A stretch of DNA of 37,210 nucleotides from Nitrosospira sp. (lineage in GTDB: Bacteria > Pseudomonadota > Gammaproteobacteria > Burkholderiales > Nitrosomonadaceae). The notes below the pieces were generated by a model. The model was not told the origin of the DNA and ran no database searches. It saw only the letters and a program-made list of their open reading frames with translations. The stretch covers positions 1-37,210 of the forward strand of contig JACCWK010000097.1 of the NCBI GenBank assembly GCA_013697655.1. Direction: 5' to 3'. Each line of letters begins with the position of its first letter. Position 1 is the first letter of the stretch. The translations under genes and the position numbers were made by a program. Shown here piece after piece: positions 10,386-20,649 of this stretch.

Positions 10386-12635
10386 TCAGGCAGGAACCAG
10401 CTTGGCGTATTCCAGCAGTAACCACTTCGTACCGGCGCGGTTGAATTTAACCTCAACGCGGGCATCAGTCCCTTGCCCCTCGCAATTGACTATCACGCCT
10501 GTGCCAAACTTGGCATGGCTCACATTCTGTCCTATCTTCCATTGAGCCGAGGCAGAATCGCGAACCTTCGGTGTGGCAGTTTGCGCTCCATAACGATGCG
10601 CAGGCGCTACCGAGACGGGTCCTTGATTCCCCGTTCCCCACCCCTGCTGCCTAATTGCTGCTTTCTGCACGGACTGCAGCCACTTAAGCAAGTTTTCCGG
10701 AATTTCCTGCAAAAAACGTGAGGGAATATTGTAGCGGGTCTGGCCATGCAGCATGCGGCTTTGGGCAAAACTCAAATACAGCCGGCGCCGAGCTCGGGTT
10801 AAAGCTACATACATAAGACGCCGCTCCTCCTCAAGACCACCCGCTTCGTTGCGACTGTTATCGTGGGGGAAGAGACCTTCTTCGAGCCCGCTTAGGAACA
10901 CGCTGTGAAATTCCAGTCCCTTGGCAGAATGTACCGTCATCAATTGGAGCGCGTCCTGGCCGCTGCCGGCCTGATGCTCGCCCGCTTCCAGCGATGCATG
11001 AGCAAGGAACGCGGCGAGACTGTCATCCTCGGCTTCATGCACGAAGCTTGTAGCGGCATTGATTAATTCGTTCAGATTCTCAAGCCGGTCGGCTCCTTCG
11101 CGTTCGGCCCGATAATGTGCCCGCATTCCGCTATGCTCCAGCATGTGGTCGACGATTTCCGGCAATGGCAATTTTTCGCAAGCCTGGCGCATTGACTCGA
11201 TCAGTGCAACAAATCCTTCAACACCTTTCCTTGGCTTACCCGCCTCGCTCAACGCACCCTGGGTCGAAGCTCCATCTCTCGAATCCGGTGTGAACACCGC
11301 CCCGCCCTTGCATTTCTGTAGCATTGCCGCCCATAAGCTTCCGCCTTGACGCGCGGCGTCGTCCTGCAACTGTTCCAGGCTGCGCATGCCGATACCACGC
11401 ACGGGGAAATTGACGATTCGGAGCAATGCGTTATCATCATAAGCATTGGCCATCAGGCGCAAATAGGCCAAAGCATGCTTGATCTCCTGTCGTTCAAAGA
11501 AACGCATGCCTCCATATACCCGATAAGGCAACGAGGCGTTGAACAAAGCATGCTCCAGGACACGTGACTGCGCATTGGAACGATAAAGCAATGCTATTTG
11601 GGCCAGCGCCACGCCTTCTGTGCGAAGAGATCTTACTTCGTCGACGATGAAGGCGGCCTCATCAAAATCGGTAGGGGCATTATAAACTCTTATGGGCTCG
11701 CCGTGCCCTTCCGAAGTCCAGAGATTTTTGCCAAGACGGCCGCTATTGTTCCGTATCAGGGTGTTGGCCGCGTCCAGTATATTGCCGTGCGAGCGATAGT
11801 TTTGCTCCAGTTTTATGATTTGAGAGATGCGGAAATCTCTCTCAAAATCTTTCATATTGCCGGTGTTTGCGCCGCGGAATGCATAAATACTCTGATCGTC
11901 ATCGCCCACCACAAACACAGCAGCCTGATCCCCGGCGAGTAGCTTTAGCCATTTGTATTGCAAGCGATTCGTATCCTGAAATTCATCTACCAGAATATAT
12001 TCAAAGCGCCCACGATAATGCTCGCGTAGGTATGCGTTGCGAGTCAACAACTCATAGCTTCGCAGTAACAGTTCAGAAAAATCCACCACGCCTTCTTTAT
12101 TGCACTGCTGCTCGTAAAACAGGTAAAACTCAACCATTTTGCGTGTAAAGTCATCGTACGCTTCCACCTGCGAGGCTCTAAGCCCTTCTTCCTTTGCATT
12201 ATTAATGAACCGCTGCACCTGGCGAGATGGGAATTTTTCGTCGTCCGCGCCAAGACTTTTCAAGATACGCTTGGTCACTGCCAACTGATCAGCGGAATCA
12301 AGTATCTGAAACGCCTGAGGCAATCCTGCATCCTGATAGTGAGCGCGCAACATGCGGTTGCAAAGGCCGTGGAAAGTACCCACCCACATGCCGCGCGTAC
12401 TGATGGGTAGCATGGAAGAAATGCGGGAGAGCATCTCCTTCGCTGCCTTGTTAGTGAAAGTGACAGCCAGTATGCCGTGAGGACTCACTTGACCGGACTC
12501 GATCAGATGCGCAATACGGGTAGTAAGCACCCGCGTCTTGCCGCTGCCTGCGCCGGCCAGCACCAGCGCTGACTGGTGCGGCAGGGTAACGGCCTCAAGT
12601 TGTTCAGGATTTAATGCGGAGAGTAGGGAAGACAT
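10386..12635 (-). CDS. uvrD: ATP-dependent DNA helicase UvrD/Rep family
   Basis: LNPEQLEAVTLPHQSALVLAGAGSGKTRVLTTRIAHL (Walker A), VDEFQDTNRLQ, VVGDDDQSIYAFRGA, QLMTVHSAKGLEFHSVFL, VALTRAR motifs. Start placed at the second Met. Confidence 0.95.
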   Translation of the reverse strand: MSSLLSALNPEQLEAVTLPHQSALVLAGAGSGKTRVLTTRIAHLIESGQVSPHGILAVTFTNKAAKEMLSRISSMLPISTRGMWVGTFHGLCNRMLRAHYQDAGLPQAFQILDSADQLAVTKRILKSLGADDEKFPSRQVQRFINNAKEEGLRASQVEAYDDFTRKMVEFYLFYEQQCNKEGVVDFSELLLRSYELLTRNAYLREHYRGRFEYILVDEFQDTNRLQYKWLKLLAGDQAAVFVVGDDDQSIYAFRGANTGNMKDFERDFRISQIIKLEQNYRSHGNILDAANTLIRNNSGRLGKNLWTSEGHGEPIRVYNAPTDFDEAAFIVDEVRSLRTEGVALAQIALLYRSNAQSRVLEHALFNASLPYRVYGGMRFFERQEIKHALAYLRLMANAYDDNALLRIVNFPVRGIGMRSLEQLQDDAARQGGSLWAAMLQKCKGGAVFTPDSRDGASTQGALSEAGKPRKGVEGFVALIESMRQACEKLPLPEIVDHMLEHSGMRAHYRAEREGADRLENLNELINAATSFVHEAEDDSLAAFLAHASLEAGEHQAGSGQDALQLMTVHSAKGLEFHSVFLSGLEEGLFPHDNSRNEAGGLEEERRLMYVALTRARRRLYLSFAQSRMLHGQTRYNIPSRFLQEIPENLLKWLQSVQKAAIRQQGWGTGNQGPVSVAPAHRYGAQTATPKVRDSASAQWKIGQNVSHAKFGTGVIVNCEGQGTDARVEVKFNRAGTKWLLLEYAKLVPA

Positions 12636-12949
12636 TGTGAGAAAACTTTCCGGGGAAATTTGCACCCGGAATTATATTGCCTCCATAACAGCGGGAAAAA
12701 CGGCGGGATAACGGAAACCTGCAGCAATAGGGTTGATAGCCTGCTACGAATTCGAAATTCCAGGCAAGTTCCATTTTGCGCCAAGGACGTGAAATAACTT
12801 AGCAAAATATTTCACAGAAGAATGCGGCAAGAAATCCTAACGCACCGCATGTCTGACAGGTAGCGATAAAATTTCTTGAATAACGTAGCACACGAGATCT
12901 AAGTTATTAGAATACCTAATAGCGTTGTCTTTTTTTCAAGCCAACCTGA

Positions 12950-13822
12950 CTACTTGTTTCGACTCTCCCTCACTAGATCCAGAATCAGGGGCGTTAAAAT
13001 TAATTCTATGGCCAATCCCATCTTTCCGCCCGGAACGACAATCGTATTTGGACGAGACATGAATGAGTTATGCACCATGGAAAGCAGGTAAGGAAAATCC
13101 ACATTCTTGGGATCACGGAAGCGAATCACGACAAAGCTTTCATCCAGGGTTGGGATGTCGCGCGCGACGAAAGGATTGGATGTGTCAACCGTGGGTACTC
13201 GCTGAAAATTAACATGTGTACGCGAAAATTGAGGAGTAATGTAATGCACATAATCGTGCATACGGCGCAGAATGGTATGAGTCACCGCCTCTGCCGAATA
13301 ACCGCGCGCATTCATGTCGCGATGGATTTTCTGGATCCACTCCAGATTTACAATTGGCACAACGCCCACCAGCAAATCCACATATTTTGCCACATCGGTA
13401 TTATCACTCGTCACTCCGCCATGCAAGCCCTCGTAAAATAGCATATCGGAACCAGGCTCTATTGAGGCCCATGGCGTAAACGTGCCAGCTTTCTGCTGGT
13501 AAGGCGCGGCTTCTTCGTCATTGTGCAGATATAGGCGTGTCTTGCCACCGCTGCTCTCCCCATATTCTCTGAATAGCGCCTCCAGTTTCTCGAACTCGTT
13601 GGCTTCCGGACCGAAATGACTGATGGGATGACCCCCGTCTTTCTCGGATTCGGCTACGGCACGCTTCATGGCATCTCGGTCATAGCGATGGAAACTGTCA
13701 CCCTCTACTACCGCAACTGTCAGCTTCTCGCGACGAAAAATATGCTCGAAACTGTTCTTGACCGTTGACGTACCCGCGCCGGAAGACCCAGTGACGGCAA
13801 TAACAGGGTGTTTTTGTGACAT
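12950..13822 (-). CDS. prk: Phosphoribulokinase (class I)
   Basis: MSQKHPVIAVTGSSGAGTSTVKNSFEHIFRREKL; VVEGDSFHRYDRDAMK; HFGPEANEF; FYEGLHGG; PNTIVVPGGKMGLAIELILTPLI. Confidence 0.96.
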   Translation of the reverse strand: MSQKHPVIAVTGSSGAGTSTVKNSFEHIFRREKLTVAVVEGDSFHRYDRDAMKRAVAESEKDGGHPISHFGPEANEFEKLEALFREYGESSGGKTRLYLHNDEEAAPYQQKAGTFTPWASIEPGSDMLFYEGLHGGVTSDNTDVAKYVDLLVGVVPIVNLEWIQKIHRDMNARGYSAEAVTHTILRRMHDYVHYITPQFSRTHVNFQRVPTVDTSNPFVARDIPTLDESFVVIRFRDPKNVDFPYLLSMVHNSFMSRPNTIVVPGGKMGLAIELILTPLILDLVRESRNK

Positions 13823-14153
13823 GCAACTCTCTCCTCAGACAATAAATAATAAGAATGTTAAAGTACTCGTGCCGACAAACTCGACAACTCCAACAAGTTT
13901 TTGGCCGCGTTTTTTGTCGACATAATACCTGTTTTCCTGCAAATTTTGGTATGAATAAGCAAAGATTTAATGTCACATTACGGGTTCGGCAGACAACGTT
14001 AGCACGCACCGGAATATGTTCAGTGTATTTATTCGGCACTTTAAAATTCCTATCGTTTTTATAACGAATACAGGCGCGTTTGGAAAAAGTGCAGGGCGGG
14101 AAATAGCGTCCCCCCATCGTTGGCGCTGATTTACTATTTGCAAAGGGCTCGCA

Positions 14154-14182
14154 TTGACTTTCGTCCGGGCTTGGCATAAGAT
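14154..14182 (+). promoter_or_regulatory. Putative sigma70 promoter for rplM-rpsI
   Basis: TTGACT (14154-14159), 17-bp spacer, TAAGAT (14177-14182), about 34 bp upstream of the rplM start. Confidence 0.65.
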
Positions 14183-14215
14183 GCGCGGCTATCAAAAAAA
14201 GCGGGGACCGGCTTT

Positions 14216-14650
14216 GTGAAAACTTTTTCAGCCAAACCACATGAAGTAACTCACGACTGGTTCGTGATCGACGCAGCAGGCAAAGTATTGGGACGCCTCG
14301 CTGCAGAGATTGCCCATCGTCTGCGAGGTAAGCATAAGCCCATTTTCACTCCTCATGTGGATACAGGGGATTTTATTGTTGTGATCAATGTGGATAAACT
14401 TCGCATCACAGGTAATAAGGCGGAAGACAAGATTTATTACCGCCATAGCGGTTACCCGGGCGGCATTTATGAGACCAGTTTCGCAAAAATGCATGCACGC
14501 TTTCCAGGGCGGCCTCTGGAAAAAGCAGTAAAGGGCATGTTGCCCAAGGGTCCGCTTGGCTATGCCATGCTAAAGAAACTTAAGGTCTATGCGGGTGCCG
14601 CGCATCCGCATGCGGCGCAGCAACCACGACAACTCGAAGTCAGGGATTGA
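14216..14650 (+). CDS. rplM: 50S ribosomal protein L13
   Basis: [79 protein letters not shown] start. Confidence 0.98.
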   Translation: MKTFSAKPHEVTHDWFVIDAAGKVLGRLAAEIAHRLRGKHKPIFTPHVDTGDFIVVINVDKLRITGNKAEDKIYYRHSGYPGGIYETSFAKMHARFPGRPLEKAVKGMLPKGPLGYAMLKKLKVYAGAAHPHAAQQPRQLEVRD

Positions 14651-14654
14651 TATT

Positions 14655-15047
14655 ATGAGCGCAACGTATAATTACGGTACCGGTCGTCGCAAAAGTGCAG
14701 TCGCACGTGTGTTCATTAAACCTGGCAAGGGTTTAATTACGGTCAATAATAAGCCGGTGGACGAATTCTTTTCCCGCGAAACCGGTCGCATGGTAGTCCG
14801 TCAGCCACTTGAATTAACTGGTAATCTTACAAGCTTTGACATCACGGTCAACATTCACGGTGGCGGTGAATCGGGGCAGGCCGGAGCGGTACGTCATGGG
14901 ATTACCCGCGCATTGATTGACTTTGATGCCACGCTTAAACCCGTATTGCGGAGTGCCGGGCTGGTTACACGCGACGCGCGTGAAGTGGAACGAAAGAAGG
15001 TTGGCCTTCGTAAGGCGCGTCGGCGTAAACAATTTTCTAAACGATAA
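14655..15047 (+). CDS. rpsI: 30S ribosomal protein S9
   Basis: [48 protein letters not shown]. Start at ATG 14655 rather than ORF start 14589. Confidence 0.98.
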   Translation: MSATYNYGTGRRKSAVARVFIKPGKGLITVNNKPVDEFFSRETGRMVVRQPLELTGNLTSFDITVNIHGGGESGQAGAVRHGITRALIDFDATLKPVLRSAGLVTRDAREVERKKVGLRKARRRKQFSKR

Positions 15048-15073
15048 ATTCTTGGCGCAAATGCCAGACGCAA

Positions 15074-15099
15074 AAAAAGCCGCCTTCTGGCGGCTTTTT
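15074..15099 (+). terminator. Rho-independent terminator downstream of rpsI
   Basis: Perfect stem AAAAAGCCGCC / TTCT loop / GGCGGCTTTTT, 26 bp after the rpsI stop. Confidence 0.9.
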
Positions 15100-15306
15100 G
15101 TTTGTTGTTTATAAGCGATTTACCGATGCTACTTTCTGTACGCAATAGGCGATAAAATAGAGCATCCAAAAAATCAAGATACCCGGCGAACGCCATTGCT
15201 GGCAAATGTTGATGTAGCATATTTGATATGCAAAAGTATTCTGAGCAGCGAAGTATTTTGATGGGTTAGGATAAGCATGCAATCTAGATACAACTCAGTA
15301 TCTTAA

Positions 15307-15334
15307 GGGTTCTCATAGCGGGGTTCTCATAGCG
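15307..15334 (+). repeat. Perfect 14-bp tandem direct repeat (GGGTTCTCATAGCG x2)
   Basis: 15307-15320 and 15321-15334 are identical and adjacent, 33 bp upstream of the argC start. Confidence 0.9.
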
Positions 15335-15366
15335 ATTTCGTTCGTCCGTAAAAACTTGGGAGGTCT

Positions 15367-16395
15367 ATGTTTAAGGTTGGGATTGTAGGTGGAACTGGCT
15401 ATACCGGCGTAGAATTATTGCGCATTTTGTCGCAACATCCCGAAGTGACCATACAATCGATTACTTCGCGCAAAGAAGCCGGAATGGCTGTCTCAGTGTT
15501 ATTTCCCAGCTTGCGTGGACGAACCTCGCTGGCATTTTCTGATCCGATTGATGCTGGTCTGGAGAAATGTGACTTAGTGTTTTTTGCCACGCCCAACGGT
15601 ATCGCCATGCAACAGGCAAGAGCATTGCTGGATGCTGGAGTACGGGTGATAGATTTAGCCGCTGATTTCCGCATCAAGGATGTAGCCGTATGGGAAAAAT
15701 GGTATGGCATGCAGCATGCCTGCCCCGAGCTAGTGGCGGAGGCCGTTTATGGCCTGCCCGAAATGAATCGTGACAGGATAAAAAATGCGCGGCTCATAGC
15801 AAATCCCGGCTGCTACCCTACTGCGGTGCAACTGGGTTTCCTACCCCTGATCGAGGCCGGCATTGTCGATCTGGACCATCTCATTGCCGACGCAAAATCC
15901 GGGGTATCCGGCGCGGGACGCAATGCGGAACTCCACACATTATTTGCCGAAGCTTCTGACAACTTCAAGGCCTATGGCGTGCCCGGGCATCGCCATCTGC
16001 CGGAAATCAGCCAAGGGCTGTCTCATATGGCGGGCAAATCCGTTGGATTGACGTTCGTTCCGCATCTCACTCCGATGATCCGGGGAATTCACGCTACGCT
16101 CTATGCCCCGCTTACGAAGGACACCGATTTACAGACGCTATATGAAAAACGCTATGCTGATGAACCATTCGTTGACGTACTTCCTGTGGGCAGTCATCCC
16201 GACACCCGTTCAGTGCGGGGCTCAAACCTCTGCCGCATGGCAGTCCACCGCCCGCAGGGCGGCAGCACGGCGGTGATATTGTCGGTGACGGACAACCTCG
16301 TCAAAGGCGCTGCGGGACAGGCTGTACAAAATATGAATCTTATGTTTGGCCTGCCAGAAAACCTTGCCATTAATCATGCTCCATTATTTCCTTAG
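15367..16395 (+). CDS. argC: N-acetyl-gamma-glutamyl-phosphate reductase
   Basis: [71 protein letters not shown]. Confidence 0.97.
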   Translation: MFKVGIVGGTGYTGVELLRILSQHPEVTIQSITSRKEAGMAVSVLFPSLRGRTSLAFSDPIDAGLEKCDLVFFATPNGIAMQQARALLDAGVRVIDLAADFRIKDVAVWEKWYGMQHACPELVAEAVYGLPEMNRDRIKNARLIANPGCYPTAVQLGFLPLIEAGIVDLDHLIADAKSGVSGAGRNAELHTLFAEASDNFKAYGVPGHRHLPEISQGLSHMAGKSVGLTFVPHLTPMIRGIHATLYAPLTKDTDLQTLYEKRYADEPFVDVLPVGSHPDTRSVRGSNLCRMAVHRPQGGSTAVILSVTDNLVKGAAGQAVQNMNLMFGLPENLAINHAPLFP

Positions 16396-16502
16396 CAGTA
16401 CATGGGGAAATTTGTCATTGCATATGTAATTAAGGTCGCGCTTCTATGCAATTATTTCTCATGCACTGCCTCAATGTATCGCTGGCTTAGCAGCGTACAC
16501 TG

Positions 16503-17249
16503 ATGGGTATGATCAAATCACTTAAAAGAAAATCCGGCATATTCGCGGCGCGAGTCGCGGTACGTCCGCACAGACCGGTGTATTTGCGCTGGTTGGTTAT
16601 CGCCATTCTTACTGTACTGGGATTGGGTCTCTCCTGGGGCATGTATGATGCTGGGCGCAAGTTTGCCGGATTTGACAAAAATGAGATAAGCATTGAATTG
16701 GACCGGTTATCCCAATTGAACAGCCGCCTTCAGCAAGAAAACGACGAACTGCGCATGAAAGTGGCTGGATTTGACCGGCAATTGCAAATGGACCTCGTCG
16801 CTCGTCAAGATATTACTAAGCATGTCAAAAGTTTGGAGGATGACAATATTCGCTTAAAGGAGGATCTCGCTTTTTTCCAGAATATCGGATCAGCCAGCGG
16901 AAAAACCGAACAACGGGTTTCGATTGGTCGCCTAAAGCTTGAGCGAGGTCAGTTGCCGGGAGAATATCGTTATAGCCTCCTGCTGGTACAAGGCGGACAG
17001 CGCACCAAGGATTTTCAGGGCAGTCTGGAATTCGTGATTAATTTCCTGCAAAATGGAGAAAAAATGATCACGCCTCTGGCCAGCGAAAGTCCAACAAAAA
17101 CCTTTAACGTCAGCTTCAAGTTTTACGAGCGCGTTGAAAGAAGCTTCCGGATGCCGCCGGATGCTATAGTAGAGAGCATGCAGGTGAAAGTATTTGAAAA
17201 CGGCATAGCGCAGGCAAGATTAATGCAGACGGTTAATCTGTCTATGTGA
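16503..17249 (+). CDS. DUF6776-like membrane-anchored coiled-coil protein
   Basis: One TM segment (WLVIAILTVLGLGLSWGMYDAG), then a heptad-rich region (ELDRLSQLNSRLQQENDELRMKVAGFDRQLQ..KSLEDDNIRLKEDLAFFQ) and a C-terminal beta-like domain. Immediately upstream of bactofilin. Confidence 0.75.
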   Translation: MGMIKSLKRKSGIFAARVAVRPHRPVYLRWLVIAILTVLGLGLSWGMYDAGRKFAGFDKNEISIELDRLSQLNSRLQQENDELRMKVAGFDRQLQMDLVARQDITKHVKSLEDDNIRLKEDLAFFQNIGSASGKTEQRVSIGRLKLERGQLPGEYRYSLLLVQGGQRTKDFQGSLEFVINFLQNGEKMITPLASESPTKTFNVSFKFYERVERSFRMPPDAIVESMQVKVFENGIAQARLMQTVNLSM

Positions 17250-17260
17250 AGGGGAGAAAG

Positions 17261-17674
17261 ATGTTCGGGAAAAAGATAGGTAAGCCCCAAAACCAGATTG
17301 ATTCGCTTATCGGCGCCGGTACTCGCATTGATGGGAATATCAGCTTCAGTGGAGGTTTGCGTGTGGACGGACATGTCCGAGGCAATATCATTGCAACCGG
17401 GGATAAACCCAGCACATTGGTCCTGAGCGACCAAGCAACCATTGAAGGGACAATTAGCGTTTCTCACGCGGTCATTAATGGTACTGTAATTGGCGCCATC
17501 CGGGCAAATGAGTATGTGGAACTGCAAGCCAAGGCAAAAGTGTCCGGCGATGTGCATTACGGTACCATGGAAATTCAGCTTGGGGCATCGATTGACGGCA
17601 TGTTGCTTCACCAGGATAACGCTCAATCGGACAATAAAGTGATTACATTAATCCCTGCCGCCCATGGTGATTGA
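17261..17674 (+). CDS. Bactofilin (polymer-forming cytoskeletal protein)
   Basis: IDSLIGAGTRIDGNISFSGGLRVDGHVRGNI..LVLSDQATIEGTISVSHAVINGTVIG, a right-handed beta-helix bactofilin repeat pattern. GGGGAG upstream of ATG 17261. Confidence 0.93.
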   Translation: MFGKKIGKPQNQIDSLIGAGTRIDGNISFSGGLRVDGHVRGNIIATGDKPSTLVLSDQATIEGTISVSHAVINGTVIGAIRANEYVELQAKAKVSGDVHYGTMEIQLGASIDGMLLHQDNAQSDNKVITLIPAAHGD

Positions 17675-17730
17675 CCTTAGCGTGGTAGCAGAGGATAATT
17701 TTTTTAACTAACTTTATTTGGGAATTCAAA

Positions 17731-18099
17731 ATGAACGCCGTAACCGACGGGAACTTGATCTCAGGAATGCAAGTTCCATTGATCTTTACCGATAGCGCAG
17801 CAAGCAAAGTCAAGCAATTGATTGAAGAAGAAGGGAACAATGATTTAAAGCTGAGAGTATTTGTAGCGGGCGGGGGATGCTCCGGTTTTAAATATGGCTT
17901 TACCTTTGACGAACTGACAAGCGAAGACGATACCGTCATGGAAAAAAATGGAGTGAAACTTCTGATCGACCCGATGAGCTTTCAGTACTTGGCCGGAGCA
18001 GAAATCGACTATCAGGAAAACGCTGAGGGCGCTCAATTTGTCATCAAGAATCCAGGCGCCGCCAGCACATGTGGTTGCGGATCTTCATTCTCCATCTAA
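17731..18099 (+). CDS. erpA: Iron-sulfur cluster insertion protein ErpA
   Basis: A-type carrier: [21 protein letters not shown] and C-terminal CGCGSSFSI, giving the three conserved Cys. Confidence 0.95.
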   Translation: MNAVTDGNLISGMQVPLIFTDSAASKVKQLIEEEGNNDLKLRVFVAGGGCSGFKYGFTFDELTSEDDTVMEKNGVKLLIDPMSFQYLAGAEIDYQENAEGAQFVIKNPGAASTCGCGSSFSI

Positions 18100-18180
18100 G
18101 CAATAGGGTGTGTTAGAAGAAGAAACCACGCTTCCATTTTGTTCGTAGATAAGCGCTGAGTCGCAGTTCGAAACTTGGGT

Positions 18181-19281
18181 TTAAAGTGGGTAAATCGCAC
18201 CAAGAAGTCTGGCGCCTTTTGCGCCGGTAATCGCGGGAAGGCTTCCGGTCATTCCGAAAATAGCCCGTTTCGCCAACCATGCAAAAGCAAATGCCTCCAA
18301 CCAGTCGGCATCGAAGCCAAGCATGTCTGTTAACTCCACCTGCTGGCTGCACAGTGCAGTCCGTAATCGGGCGACCAATGTTCCGTTATGCGCTCCACCA
18401 CCACACAAATAGATTTCCGCGGCATTCGGAAAATATGTAAGCAATGACTCGGAAATACCTGTGACAGTCAGTTGCAGCAACGTCGCCTGCACGTCCGCGG
18501 GCTTCTCGTGTCCCGATAAGCAGCTCTCCAACCAAGCCATATTGAATGTTTCCCTGCCGGTACTTTTGGGTGGTGGAAGAGAGAAGAATCGAAGTGCCAA
18601 GAGTTTATCGAGCAACTTCGGAATGACTTTCCCGGATTCCGCCCATGCTCCATTCTCATCGTATGTCTTTCCGGTATGACGTAAGCACCATGCGTCCATT
18701 AATAAATTGCCGGGACCGCAGTCAAATCCGGCGATATCGCCATTGGGCGGGAGACTCGTAAGGTTGGATATCCCACCAATATTGACAATAACACGATGAA
18801 TGTTCGGATCTTCGAACAAAACTTGATGAAAGGCGGGAACGAGCGGAGCACCTTGTCCTCCCGCCGCCACATCCCGGCTTCTGAAGTCCGAGACTACGGT
18901 GATACCGGTGAGTTCAACCAGCAATGCGGAATTGCATAGCTGGATGGTATAGCCCCACCCCCGCTTCGGGCAGTGGCGGACGGTCTGCCCGTGGCAGCCG
19001 ATGGCGACGACGTCCTGCGATTTAACTCCGCTTTCATGGAGTAAACCGATCACGGCCTCCGCGTAACGATGGGCAAGCTCATTACCAAGCATGGCGGCGC
19101 GATGCAGCTCATCATGACTCGAATCGTGCAGTTCCAATAGTCGGTGGCGGAGATTTCCGTCGTAGGGCAGATAAAAGGTGTATAGCAGAGACGGCGGTGA
19201 CGAATTAAAATCAGCTAGCACCGCGTCGATTCCATCCAGGCTCGTGCCCGACATGATGCCGATATAGTAAGCGGACTTCAA
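18181..19281 (-). CDS. anmK: Anhydro-N-acetylmuramic acid kinase
   Basis: YYIGIMSGTSLDGIDAVLADF; IGCHGQTVRH; VNIGGISNLT; FDCGPGNLLMDAW; LCGGGAHNGTL. Confidence 0.97.
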   Translation of the reverse strand: MKSAYYIGIMSGTSLDGIDAVLADFNSSPPSLLYTFYLPYDGNLRHRLLELHDSSHDELHRAAMLGNELAHRYAEAVIGLLHESGVKSQDVVAIGCHGQTVRHCPKRGWGYTIQLCNSALLVELTGITVVSDFRSRDVAAGGQGAPLVPAFHQVLFEDPNIHRVIVNIGGISNLTSLPPNGDIAGFDCGPGNLLMDAWCLRHTGKTYDENGAWAESGKVIPKLLDKLLALRFFSLPPPKSTGRETFNMAWLESCLSGHEKPADVQATLLQLTVTGISESLLTYFPNAAEIYLCGGGAHNGTLVARLRTALCSQQVELTDMLGFDADWLEAFAFAWLAKRAIFGMTGSLPAITGAKGARLLGAIYPL

Positions 19282-19332
19282 ATCCGACCGTCGATATGTC
19301 TTGCTATTTTCCGATACAGGAGTAATACAGGG

Positions 19333-20649
19333 CTAGTCCACGAATGCGAGGTGAGTGCCGCGCAACATATCCAATCGAGCCATCAGCGGCTTTGTGTAAT
19401 CGTAGAATGCACCCATATATTTAGCTGAAACGGGATTAGCCGCCGGCATCGCTACACGCAATGGGTCGCGTTGCACGCCATTGAAGCGAAATTCATAATG
19501 CAGATGTGGGCCTGTAGCCATTCCGGTGGCGCCGACATGACCGATTATATCGCCCTGGCTGACACGCTGCCCTTGACGCAAGCCCTTAGCAAAAGTCGAT
19601 AAATGGCCATAAACGGTTGAGTACTGCCCCTGGTGCTGCAAGATGATGACGTTACCATACCCGCCCTGCCAGCCTGCGAGAGCCACTGTTCCATCGGCAG
19701 CAGCTTTCACTCGCGTACCCGTTGGCGCGGCATAATCAATCCCTCTATGAGCACGCCACGTTTTCAGAATTGGATGAAAGCGAGCGCTGGAAAAACCGGA
19801 ACTGATACGAGAAAACTCCAATGGTGAACGAAGGAATGCTTTTCGCAAATTTTTGCCGTCAGGGGCGTAATAACCGCTTTCCCCGTTTTCTGCCTGAAAA
19901 TAGACTGCCCGATGCGGTACTCCCTGATTAACGAACTCCACTGAAAGTACTCGGCCCGCTCTGGCTGGCTCTCCATTGCCATAAAGTGAATCATATACCA
20001 CCGTAAATCGGTCGCCCTTGCGTAAATCCCGGTGAAAATCGATGTCCGATGCCAAAATATCGACAATTTGAATAGCAACGCTTTCCGGCACTCCCGCTTT
20101 ATCGACGGCCGCGAACAGCGAACTGTTTATTACTCCGGATTTCATTTGAATATGAGTCTCCAGATCGGCAGCTTTTTCGCTTACTTTGAAAGCGCTCCCG
20201 CTTTTTTCCATCACCAGTTGCTCGCTACCGCCAGGAAAGTAGCGCAACAAAAGCAATTCACCCGTCGCAGTCGTCTGCACATGGACGATTTTACCGGGCA
20301 CAAGTTGATGCATGGCTTTCACATCCCTTGCATCACGAAGAAAAATAGCTGCGTTCTGGTTATTCACCTCGAGCCGGGAAAGAAGGGTTGCGATGGTATC
20401 GCCGCGTTGAACGCTTTCCTGACGCCAAAATGTCATATTGGCGCTGGAAACGGGAATGATTTCAGGGAGATCAAGGCCAAGAATAACTTCTTCTACCGGC
20501 GGTTCTTCCAGCGACGTTTCTGGAGCGATGCCGAAAGCAGCCACCATACCGAATAGCGGAAAGCTCGATAATAGAATTAGCCAACGCAGTCGTTTTTTAG
20601 TCAGCGCCAGCGGTTTATGCGCTAAAATGCTGTTTTTGTCGCCCAGCAT
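19333..20649 (-). CDS. M23 family metallopeptidase (MepM-like murein DD-endopeptidase)
   Basis: N-terminal TM; OapA/LysM-like region (SVQRGDTIATLLSRLEV); LytM motifs HRGIDYAAPTGTRVKAAADGTV and HVGATGMATGPHLHYEF. Confidence 0.94.
   Translation of the reverse strand: MLGDKNSILAHKPLALTKKRLRWLILLSSFPLFGMVAAFGIAPETSLEEPPVEEVILGLDLPEIIPVSSANMTFWRQESVQRGDTIATLLSRLEVNNQNAAIFLRDARDVKAMHQLVPGKIVHVQTTATGELLLLRYFPGGSEQLVMEKSGSAFKVSEKAADLETHIQMKSGVINSSLFAAVDKAGVPESVAIQIVDILASDIDFHRDLRKGDRFTVVYDSLYGNGEPARAGRVLSVEFVNQGVPHRAVYFQAENGESGYYAPDGKNLRKAFLRSPLEFSRISSGFSSARFHPILKTWRAHRGIDYAAPTGTRVKAAADGTVALAGWQGGYGNVIILQHQGQYSTVYGHLSTFAKGLRQGQRVSQGDIIGHVGATGMATGPHLHYEFRFNGVQRDPLRVAMPAANPVSAKYMGAFYDYTKPLMARLDMLRGTHLAFVD

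Noticed and set aside
12905-12921. Small inverted repeat TATTAG-AATAC-CTAATA followed by a T-rich run
   Set aside because: Short AU-only stem, and no plus-strand gene ends there; too weak to call a terminator.
13698-14240. 180-aa minus-strand ORF spanning the prk-rplM intergenic region
   Set aside because: Overlaps the prk start and rplM in the wrong frame and covers the rplM promoter; no protein family resemblance.
17123-17626. 167-aa minus-strand ORF opposite bactofilin
   Set aside because: Antisense to a well-supported bactofilin gene; no independent evidence.
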